Below are positions 1-4,639 of a DNA stretch of 7,087 nt, in pieces; position 1 is the stretch's first letter; every line of letters starts with the position of its first letter. Origin of the DNA: Candidatus Rhabdochlamydia sp. (GTDB lineage Bacteria > Chlamydiota > Chlamydiia > Chlamydiales > Rhabdochlamydiaceae); the NCBI GenBank assembly GCA_030043815.1, contig JASHWX010000050.1:1-7087 (forward strand), in the 5' to 3' direction. The notes below the pieces were generated by a model. The model was not told where the DNA came from, did not search any database, and saw only the letters and a program-made list of their open reading frames with translations. A program made the translations under genes and the position numbers.

Positions 1-270
1 AAAGTTGGCATTTTCGCTCAAAAACCCGTATCCTGGATGCAATGCGTCGGCGCCTGTGATCTCACAGGCGGAAAGGATATTGGAAATTTTTAAATAGGAT
101 TTTTGGGATGGGGCTTCTCCAATGCATATAGCTTCGTCTGCGTGCAGCACATGGAGGGCTTCAGCATCTGCTGTGGAGTAAACGGCAACCGTCTGCAAAC
201 CTAGATCATGGCATGCCCGAATGATGCGAACAGCAATCTCACCGCGATTGGCAACTAAAACTTTCTGCAT
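1..270 (-). CDS. accC: Biotin carboxylase subunit of acetyl-CoA carboxylase (N-terminal 90 residues, cut by window edge)
   Basis: AccC carboxylates the biotin on AccB using ATP and bicarbonate, the first half-reaction of acetyl-CoA carboxylase, which makes malonyl-CoA for fatty acids in the cytoplasm. Only the first 90 codons are present; the ATP-grasp catalytic part lies beyond base 1. The start region MQKVLVANRGEIAVRII is the family N-terminus. It is followed by the adenine-side Rossmann-like pre-ATP-grasp fold, and residues 78-90 carry the conserved HPGYGFLSENANF stretch. The ATG at 270-268 follows an AAGAGGA ribosome binding site (281-275, 4-base spacing) that overlaps the accB stop codon. 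The gap after accB is 9 bases, so the two are translated as a pair. A perfect inverted repeat lies inside the gene at 51-70. Pyruvate carboxylase or propionyl-CoA carboxylase share this N-terminus, but the accB neighbour settles the call. Confidence 0.96.
   Translation of the reverse strand, partial: MQKVLVANRGEIAVRIIRACHDLGLQTVAVYSTADAEALHVLHADEAICIGEAPSQKSYLKISNILSACEITGADALHPGYGFLSENANF
51..70 (-). repeat. Perfect 9+9 inverted repeat inside accC
   Basis: Bases 51-59 (CGCCTGTGA) and 62-70 (TCACAGGCG) are exact reverse complements separated by two bases, giving a 20-base near-palindrome. In accC mRNA it would fold as a stem of about 8 bp with a 4-base loop. It encodes the A-C-E-I-T-G-A region of AccC (about residues 68-74), whose amino-acid sequence is conserved in the family, so the symmetry arises mainly through codon choice. 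No T-run follows on either strand. A regulatory role is unproven. Confidence 0.75.
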
Positions 271-279
271 AGCATCCTC

Positions 280-783
280 TTACACAATGCGGAATAACTT
301 CGTGCCGAACTCGACCGGATGGGCATTATCGACCAAAATTTCAGCGATCGTTCCGCTGGCGCCGGCTTTGACTTCGTTCATCACTTTCATCGCCTCGATG
401 ATGCAGACGACGGTATTTTCATCGACGCGATCGCCGACTTTGACAAAATGGGGATCATCCGGGGATGGGGCAGCATAGAAAGTGCCGACGAGCGGGGCGA
501 CGACAAATTTTCCGGGCTTCTCTTCTTTTTTGGCAGCAGCGGCCCCCTCTTCATGAGGGGGCTTGTGGGCATGGGGGCGGGGCGCTTCAGGCTCTCTTGC
601 CGGGGGATGGGCATGCGCGTACATGGGAGGGGGATAAAAGGCAAGGGGAGCTTGGGATGCGGGGGCTGTCTCATCGTGGCGTTCTAAATGCACTTCATCG
701 CCGCCTTTTTGCTTGATCGTCAATTTCTTAATGCCCGCCCTTTCCATGGCAGCCATTAATTCCTTGATTTGCTTCATGTCCAC
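280..783 (-). CDS. accB: Biotin carboxyl carrier protein of acetyl-CoA carboxylase
   Basis: AccB is the swinging-arm subunit that carries carboxybiotin from AccC to the carboxyltransferase. The 167 residues show the usual three parts. An N-terminal segment (1-35, MDMKQIKELM...) aligns well with the start of E. coli AccB. A Pro/Ala/His-rich flexible linker spans about 37-92. The biotinyl domain (about 93-167) contains EAMKVMNE, with K133 the expected biotinylated lysine. The thumb segment SPDDPHF (107-113), typical of the acetyl-CoA carboxylase type, is present. The start is GTG at 783-781: it has an AGGAGG site 5 bases upstream and gives the family M-D-x-(K/R) beginning. The next ATG (777-775) would lose two conserved residues and sit 11 bases from the site. 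It lies 11 bases after efp and 9 before accC, consistent with one operon. The linker is unusually rich in histidine and its DNA holds an 8-bp perfect hairpin. Confidence 0.96.
   Translation of the reverse strand: MDMKQIKELMAAMERAGIKKLTIKQKGGDEVHLERHDETAPASQAPLAFYPPPMYAHAHPPAREPEAPRPHAHKPPHEEGAAAAKKEEKPGKFVVAPLVGTFYAAPSPDDPHFVKVGDRVDENTVVCIIEAMKVMNEVKAGASGTIAEILVDNAHPVEFGTKLFRIV
542..562 (-). repeat. Perfect 8-bp inverted repeat (hairpin) inside the accB linker
   Basis: Bases 542-549 and 555-562 are exact reverse complements (GCCCCCTC / GAGGGGGC on the coding strand) around a 5-base loop. Seven of the eight pairs are G-C, so the accB mRNA should form a stable stem here. It encodes K-P-P-H-E-E-G-A at residues 74-81, the linker just before the biotinyl domain. 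No T-run follows on either strand, so this is not an intrinsic terminator. It may be a chance product of the low-complexity linker or a translational pause element; I cannot tell which. Confidence 0.75.
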
Positions 784-788
784 GAATC

Positions 789-794
789 CCTCCT
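789..794 (-). promoter_or_regulatory. Strong Shine-Dalgarno that sets the accB GTG start
   Basis: A perfect AGGAGG reads at 794-789 on the coding strand, directly after the efp TAA, and 5 bases before the GTG at 783. The alternative ATG (777) would be 11 bases away, so spacing and N-terminal homology both favour GTG. Confidence 0.8.
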
Positions 795-1352
795 TTACAC
801 TCGTTGAATGTATTCGTTTGTGTGAGTATCGACTTTAATGATGTCTCCTGACTCAATGAACATGGGCACTTCGACTTTTGCACCTGTTTCTAAGATGGCG
901 AGCTTTGTGGCATTGGCGACGTGGGCTGCTGACTCGCTCTCCTCGGTCTTGACGACCATCAATTCCAAAAATTGAGGCAGCTCCACGGAAAAGATGGAGT
1001 GGCCGTAAAACATCGCTTTGAGCTCGATCCCTTCTTTGAGGTAGTTCACCTTATCGCCGATGACCGATGATGGCACGAGCACTTGCTCGAGGTTGCCGAC
1101 ATCTAAAAATAAATAGTCTTTGCCTTCAAGATAGAGATATTCCAATCGCCTTTCAGCAAGCGAGACATCTTGGATCGGTTGATTGAGTTTGAAATTTCTC
1201 TCGATGACTTCATCAGAGAGCAGATTTTTGAGCTTTGTCTTGATAAAAGGAACGCCTTTGGCGACGGTGACCTTGACGCAGGACTCCACGCGGTAGATTT
1301 TTCCGTCGATCGATAAGGTCATACCTGGAGATAATTGATTGCTTGTAGTCAT
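795..1352 (-). CDS. efp: Translation elongation factor P (chlamydial EF-P1 type)
   Basis: EF-P binds between the ribosomal P and E sites and rescues stalling at consecutive prolines. The protein is 185 residues, the normal length. It has an N-terminal KOW-like domain (about 1-65) and two OB-type domains (about 66-128 and 129-185). The C-terminus contains G-D-I-I-K-V-D-T and ends EYIQRV, the family signature. The loop that reaches the peptidyl-transferase centre reads VAKGVPF, placing K32 at the position of the modified lysine of E. coli EF-P (PGKGQAF there). The residues before that lysine differ from the common P-G pair. ATG at 1352-1350 is preceded by AGGA, which overlaps the stop of the HAD gene 5 bases upstream. 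As I recall, Chlamydiota usually carry two EF-P paralogues; position next to accB-accC matches the EF-P1 copy. Confidence 0.96.
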   Translation of the reverse strand: MTTSNQLSPGMTLSIDGKIYRVESCVKVTVAKGVPFIKTKLKNLLSDEVIERNFKLNQPIQDVSLAERRLEYLYLEGKDYLFLDVGNLEQVLVPSSVIGDKVNYLKEGIELKAMFYGHSIFSVELPQFLELMVVKTEESESAAHVANATKLAILETGAKVEVPMFIESGDIIKVDTHTNEYIQRV

Positions 1353-1357
1353 AGTTC

Positions 1358-2059
1358 CTAAAAAGATGAAAAAGTCATAATGTCGCTCACTATCCCTTTG
1401 AGTTCTTTAAGCTCAGAGATGCAGTAATCCACTTCGCCCTTGAACCCCATCACACTGGGCACACTGGGCGCACTTAAGCCCCGTCCCCATCGCATTTGGA
1501 CAGTTTTACACCCGAGTTCGCGCGCAGGCGCAAGATCGAGAGCCACTCTGTCCCCGCAGACGATCACCTCAGAAGGAAGATAGCCGAGCTCGTCCATAAT
1601 CACTTGATAATGAGGCTTTTTATTGCGATCTTCGCAAACAGCGATTTTACTAAAAATTAGAGAATCTATGCCAGCTTTTTCCATTTTATTCATCTGTTGA
1701 GCTGTATCGCCGATGGTCACAAGGGCAAGTTGATGATGCTCTGAGAGATGGGTGAGCAGCTCGAGGGCGCCTTCCAAGGGATATATCGGCAGATCAGGTG
1801 AAATGTTCTGATAAATTTCTTTAACGCCCATTTCATAGAATTTCTTATCAGCGCCGAGAATTTCGATGAACTCGGAAAGTGCGCGGCGCGCGCTCTCCGC
1901 GGTGTGGTTTAGTCGGCGCAACAGATCGAGGGATCCGTTAAGGTCAGGAACCTGCAGCCCTTGATTGACCATGAGGTTCAAGGCGTCTTCGAGTTTATAA
2001 TGAGTGATGCACCCGGAGGTATCGATCAACGTGTCGTCCAGGTCAAAGATGATTAACAA
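1358..2059 (-). CDS. HAD-superfamily hydrolase (probable small-molecule phosphatase), TTG start
   Basis: This is a haloacid-dehalogenase-type phosphohydrolase of 233 residues. Motif I is FDLDDTLID, with nucleophile D6 and acid/base D8. Motif II is LVTIGD (T115). The lysine of motif III is near K147/K148. Motif IV is VCGDRVALDL (D170, D175). Residues of about 15-90 form an alpha-helical insert between motifs I and II, as in subfamily I enzymes with a C1 cap. The substrate cannot be read from sequence. No upstream ATG or GTG is possible because an in-frame TGA lies two codons before the TTG at 2059-2057, and the catalytic motif starts four residues later. An AGGAG site (2074-2070) sits 10 bases ahead. 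The gene overlaps the end of yvcK by 17 bases, so coupled translation is likely. A 9-bp tandem duplication encodes PSVPSV at 198-203. Phosphoglycolate phosphatase or nucleotidase labels would be guesses. Confidence 0.88.
   Translation of the reverse strand: MLIIFDLDDTLIDTSGCITHYKLEDALNLMVNQGLQVPDLNGSLDLLRRLNHTAESARRALSEFIEILGADKKFYEMGVKEIYQNISPDLPIYPLEGALELLTHLSEHHQLALVTIGDTAQQMNKMEKAGIDSLIFSKIAVCEDRNKKPHYQVIMDELGYLPSEVIVCGDRVALDLAPARELGCKTVQMRWGRGLSAPSVPSVMGFKGEVDYCISELKELKGIVSDIMTFSSF
1451..1468 (-). repeat. 9-bp tandem duplication in the HAD hydrolase gene
   Basis: The nonamer CACACTGGG (plus strand) occurs twice back to back at 1451-1459 and 1460-1468. On the coding strand this yields the repeated tripeptide P-S-V P-S-V at residues 198-203, after motif IV and likely in a surface loop. 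It keeps the reading frame. Confidence 0.85.
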
Positions 2060-3005
2060 TTTTCATCAACTCCTGGGCTAATTTTTTGGAATCATGCCGA
2101 ATCAAATTCCGCTTGAGGAGATCTTTCTTGGGAGCGTCTTTGGGATCGCCGAGAAGAGGCGCCAAGATCACCCGGCCGTCTTTCATGTCGTTTTCAACAA
2201 GCTCCCCTTCCTCCGCATAGACTTCGATCAATTCTTGGGGCGGGTCTTGATCGTTGACCAAGATGAAATCAAAGATATCTTCGCCGATGAAACGGCTGAC
2301 CTCTTTGATGTAGTCGCTGACTTTAAAACCTGTCGTCTGCCCTTTTCGATTCATCAAATTGACGACGAATCCCTTTTTTGCTTGCGCATTGCGCAGGGCT
2401 TCGCTCACTCCCTCGACGAGGAGGTTGGGGATGAGCGATGTGTGCAGCCCTCCAGGGCCAACGACGATCATATCTGCATTCATGATCTCGTCAATTGCAT
2501 GGGGGTTTGCTTTAGGGAACGGCTCCAAATAGATGCTTTTATACCCTTGATCGATCTCTTGGGAGAGATAGACTTCTTTTTCCCCTTCGAGCAGCGTGCG
2601 GTTGTTGAGCAGCATCTTGAGGCGTACCTCGTGCGTCGTGACGGGGATGACTTTTCCTTGAATGAAGAGGATTTTGCCCATCTCTTCGACCGCCTTCTCA
2701 AAGCTGCCTGTCACCTTTTCGAGCGCAGAGAGCAGCAAGTTGCCAAAACTGTGCCCTTCCAATCCCCCGTTTTCAAAGCGGTAATTCATCAAGGAGCGCA
2801 TCATATTGGAAGAATTCGAGAGGGCGACCAGGCATTGCCTTACGTCGCCTGGCGGCAGTACGCCCAGCTCATCGCGCAAAATGCCGGTGCTTCCCCCATC
2901 GTCGGCCATGGAAACGATCGCGCTTAAATCGACATCGTAAGCTTTGAGCCCATGCAATACGGCAAAATTCCCCGTTCCTCCTCCGATGACGACGATCTTT
3001 TTCAT
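2043..3005 (-). CDS. yvcK: YvcK/GlmR-type protein (CofD-like fold, probable UDP-sugar-binding regulator)
   Basis: In Bacillus subtilis YvcK (GlmR) binds UDP-GlcNAc, stimulates GlmS and is needed for growth and cell shape on gluconeogenic carbon sources. The 320 residues match that family in length and motifs. There is an N-terminal nucleotide-binding GGGTGNF (8-14), then ADDGGSTG (34-41), PPGDVRQCLVAL (51-62), GHSFGNLLLSAL, and GPGGLHTSLIPNLL followed by NLMNRKGQTTGF. CofD lactyltransferases share the fold, but the PPGDVR block and the absence of other F420 genes favour YvcK. ATG at 3005-3003 has a GGGAG site 4 bases upstream and lies 13 bases after rpe. Its 3' end overlaps the HAD gene. In chlamydiae a role in coupling amino-sugar supply to the limited peptidoglycan made at division is plausible but inferred. 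I do not recall this gene between rpe and efp in Chlamydia trachomatis. Confidence 0.92.
   Translation of the reverse strand: MKKIVVIGGGTGNFAVLHGLKAYDVDLSAIVSMADDGGSTGILRDELGVLPPGDVRQCLVALSNSSNMMRSLMNYRFENGGLEGHSFGNLLLSALEKVTGSFEKAVEEMGKILFIQGKVIPVTTHEVRLKMLLNNRTLLEGEKEVYLSQEIDQGYKSIYLEPFPKANPHAIDEIMNADMIVVGPGGLHTSLIPNLLVEGVSEALRNAQAKKGFVVNLMNRKGQTTGFKVSDYIKEVSRFIGEDIFDFILVNDQDPPQELIEVYAEEGELVENDMKDGRVILAPLLGDPKDAPKKDLLKRNLIRHDSKKLAQELMKIVNHL
2070..2074 (-). promoter_or_regulatory. Shine-Dalgarno for the TTG-started HAD gene, inside yvcK
   Basis: AGGAG at 2074-2070 lies within the last codons of yvcK and 10 bases before the TTG at 2059. It supports the TTG as a real, though probably weak, start codon whose use is linked to yvcK translation. 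Confidence 0.65.
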
Positions 3006-3018
3006 GAAACTCCCGCTC

Positions 3019-3711
3019 CTAGCTTTTGAGTTTGTGTATCGCGTCGCGCATGTTCTTAGAGCCGAAAAGATAAGTTCCCGAGACTAAGACATTCGCTCCC
3101 GCCTCGACGCACAATTGCGCAGTTTCCGGAGTGATGCCTCCATCTACCTGAATATCGAAAGGCGGCGAACCCTCTTTGGAGACGCCTCCTTTGCGCAGGT
3201 TGAATCGATTGCAGATGTCGCGCGTGAATTTGATCTTTTCTAATACCTCAGACATAAATTCCTGCCCCCCGAATCCCGGATTGACAGTCATGAGCAAGAT
3301 CAAATCGCATTTGTCGAGATACTTAGGGATGAGCGATTCGCTCGTCTCAGGACAATAGGCCAGCCCTGCTTCCACATTGCATCGGCGGATGTAATTCAAT
3401 GTGTCTTCCACATCTTCGGTCGCCTCAAAATGAAATGTGATGCGATTGGCCCCCGCCTCCACAAACCGCTCAATGTAATCAAAAGGGTTATAGATCATGA
3501 TATGGACATCGAGAAAAAGCGATGTTGCGCGGTTGATTGCAGCTACCGCACGCGGCCCCAGCGACAAATTAGGGACGAAATGCCCATCCATGATATCGAT
3601 GTGCAGCGCATCAGCCCCCGCATCCTCGGCCCGCTTGGCTTCATCGGCCAGCTTCCCAAAGTCCCCTGAGAGGATCGACGGCTCCACGCGTACCGGTATT
3701 TTCTTTTCCAT
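3019..3711 (-). CDS. rpe: Ribulose-phosphate 3-epimerase
   Basis: Rpe interconverts ribulose 5-phosphate and xylulose 5-phosphate in the pentose phosphate pathway, in the cytoplasm. The 230-residue protein is a TIM barrel. The motif HIDIMDGHFVPN (37-48) supplies H37 and D39. H70 (in DVHIMIYNP) and D190 (in QVDGGI) complete the expected metal and acid/base set. TVNPGFGGQ (142-150) is the phosphate-side loop. A stretch of about ten extra residues, with R-K-G-G-V-S-K-E-G-S at 173-182, lies just before the D190 strand and is not in typical Rpe proteins. ATG at 3711-3709 is the only sensible start, yet it has no clear Shine-Dalgarno; the 31-base gap after lysC is AT-rich. In Chlamydia the gene precedes efp directly, whereas here yvcK and a HAD gene come between. 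Confidence 0.95.
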   Translation of the reverse strand: MEKKIPVRVEPSILSGDFGKLADEAKRAEDAGADALHIDIMDGHFVPNLSLGPRAVAAINRATSLFLDVHIMIYNPFDYIERFVEAGANRITFHFEATEDVEDTLNYIRRCNVEAGLAYCPETSESLIPKYLDKCDLILLMTVNPGFGGQEFMSEVLEKIKFTRDICNRFNLRKGGVSKEGSPPFDIQVDGGITPETAQLCVEAGANVLVSGTYLFGSKNMRDAIHKLKS

Positions 3712-3742
3712 ATTAATATTTTTTACTCGTTAGAAATAAACT

Positions 3743-4522
3743 TCATTGATAACCGGTTTCTCCTTCAAAAGTCAAGTTATAGATACCCCTCGATTGGGGC
3801 CCGATCCACGTTCCTTCTCCATGGGGATCGGAAAAAGAAAGGACGTGCAAAGGCAAATCATTTTTTGCAGCGAGGCGAATGCAACGAGGGTGGAGCACTT
3901 TAGCCCCTTTTTCGACAATTTCAATGGCCTCATCAAATGTCAAAGTAGAATAAAAAGTTGCAGATGAGTTTTTTTTTGGATCTTCGGAATAGATCCCTTT
4001 AACATCTTTGTAAAATTCCACGCATGATGCGCCAAGGGCCACGCCCAGCGCAACTGCGGTCGTATCGGAACCGCCCCGGCCCAAAGTGGTGATCTCCCCT
4101 TCATAGCTGACGCCTTGAAAGCCAGCGACGATGACGACCTTGCCGGCGTCGAGCTCTTTGAGGATCCGATGGGGCTTGACGGCAATGATCGACGCGTCTG
4201 AATGTTTAAGAGAGGTGATGATGCCTGATTGGCTTCCTGTAAAGCTGATAGCGACTTTATTTTTGTGATGCAGCGCCATCGCAAGCAAAGAAATGCTGAT
4301 CCTTTCCCCCACGCTGATGAGCATGTCTTGTTCGCGCGGAGGAGGCTCGGGATGGACCTGGCGGGCCAAAGCGAGGAGCTGGTCTGTCGTATCCCCCATG
4401 GCGCTGACGACGACGACAATCCGCGCACTCCGGCTTTTATGCACGATGATATCCGCAATTTTTTGAAATTGCCCCGGTGTAGCCACGGCTGCACCGCCGA
4501 ATTTTAAAACGACTATGTCCAT
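3743..4522 (-). CDS. lysC: Aspartate kinase, catalytic domain only (no ACT regulatory domains)
   Basis: Aspartate kinase phosphorylates aspartate with ATP, the first step towards diaminopimelate/lysine, threonine and methionine. The 259 residues cover the whole amino-acid-kinase domain: KFGG (7-10), VVVSAMGDTTD (36-46), SVGERIS (70-76), GFQG (134-137), TLGRGGSDTTA (146-156), YKDVKGIYSEDP (171-182) and GAKVLHPR (206-213). The protein stops about 20 residues after the domain. Usual enzymes run to about 400 residues with two C-terminal ACT domains that sense lysine or threonine. Rpe follows after 31 bases, so the ACT part is absent rather than displaced by a nearby frameshift. The nucleotide-binding motif usually reads FGGTS but is FGGAA here. 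ATG at 4522-4520 is preceded by an in-frame TAA and no recognisable ribosome binding site. It heads the minus-strand operon. It could be a second aspartate kinase beside one in a dap cluster. Another amino-acid kinase is less likely. Confidence 0.9.
   Translation of the reverse strand: MDIVVLKFGGAAVATPGQFQKIADIIVHKSRSARIVVVVSAMGDTTDQLLALARQVHPEPPPREQDMLISVGERISISLLAMALHHKNKVAISFTGSQSGIITSLKHSDASIIAVKPHRILKELDAGKVVIVAGFQGVSYEGEITTLGRGGSDTTAVALGVALGASCVEFYKDVKGIYSEDPKKNSSATFYSTLTFDEAIEIVEKGAKVLHPRCIRLAAKNDLPLHVLSFSDPHGEGTWIGPQSRGIYNLTFEGETGYQ
3746..3775 (-). promoter_or_regulatory. Possible internal promoter for rpe
   Basis: At the end of lysC the coding strand reads TTGACT (3775-3770), 18 bases, then TATCAA (3751-3746). 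These match 5 and 4 of 6 bases of the vegetative consensus, with acceptable spacing. Transcription would start around 3740, giving a leader of roughly 28 bases for rpe. This would let rpe-accC be expressed separately from lysC. The match could be chance. Confidence 0.3.
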
Positions 4523-4639
4523 AGCCCATTAATCTAATAAATTTTTAAGCTTTGACGCAATGGAATTTACACTTGATTTTATTATGAATCTTTTGATAGT
4601 CTTTAACCTTTCAATAGAAACGTAGGAGAAACCCTTAAC
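4523..4639. promoter_or_regulatory. Divergent lysC/rpsA promoter region
   Basis: This 117-base AT-rich gap, the longest in the window, separates two divergently transcribed units, so both promoters should lie in it or nearby. Candidate minus-strand promoter: TTGCGT at 4560-4555, then 18 bases, then TAGATT at 4536-4531. It would start transcription only a few bases before the lysC ATG. Candidate plus-strand promoter: TTGATT at 4573-4578, 16 bases, GATAGT at 4595-4600. Another possible plus element is TTGACG at 4552-4557, but no good -10 follows at 16-18 bases. All matches are partial (about 3 to 4 of 6), so exact positions are tentative. The gap itself is the strong evidence. Confidence 0.6.
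4624..4628 (+). promoter_or_regulatory. Ribosome binding site of rpsA
   Basis: AGGAG lies 11 bases before the rpsA ATG at 4640, slightly longer than the usual spacing. The transcribed leader before it is U/A-rich (about 4571-4615), the kind of sequence that S1 binds. E. coli S1 represses its own mRNA through its leader; whether this occurs here is inference. Confidence 0.7.

Noticed and set aside
51..70. TGTGA-N2-TCACA resembling a CRP site in accC
   Set aside because: CRP half-sites need a 6-base spacer; here it is 2. Chlamydiae are also not known for classic CRP control, so it is reported only as an inverted repeat.
221..478. 85-codon plus-strand frame across the accB/accC junction
   Set aside because: It is antisense to the biotinyl domain and the accC start, which are both certain, and shows no recognisable motif or start signal.
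541..563. Hairpin in accB as a rho-independent terminator
   Set aside because: No T-run follows the stem on either strand and it lies mid-gene in an operon.
2094..2927. Long open frame (277 codons) on the plus strand opposite yvcK
   Set aside because: It is antisense to an unmistakable YvcK gene, its protein resembles no family I know, and it has no ribosome binding site. Codon bias in yvcK explains the lack of stops.
3723..3746. Seven-codon ORF (MKFISNE) starting with an ATGA overlap at the lysC stop, just before rpe
   Set aside because: Too short to separate from chance. The AAGGAG upstream is too far for a good start, and no attenuator-like stems or repeated regulatory codons are visible.
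3940..4494. 184-codon frame inside lysC on the same strand, shifted frame
   Set aside because: It is Ser/Ala/Arg-rich with no domain, and the in-frame lysC protein carries every kinase motif.
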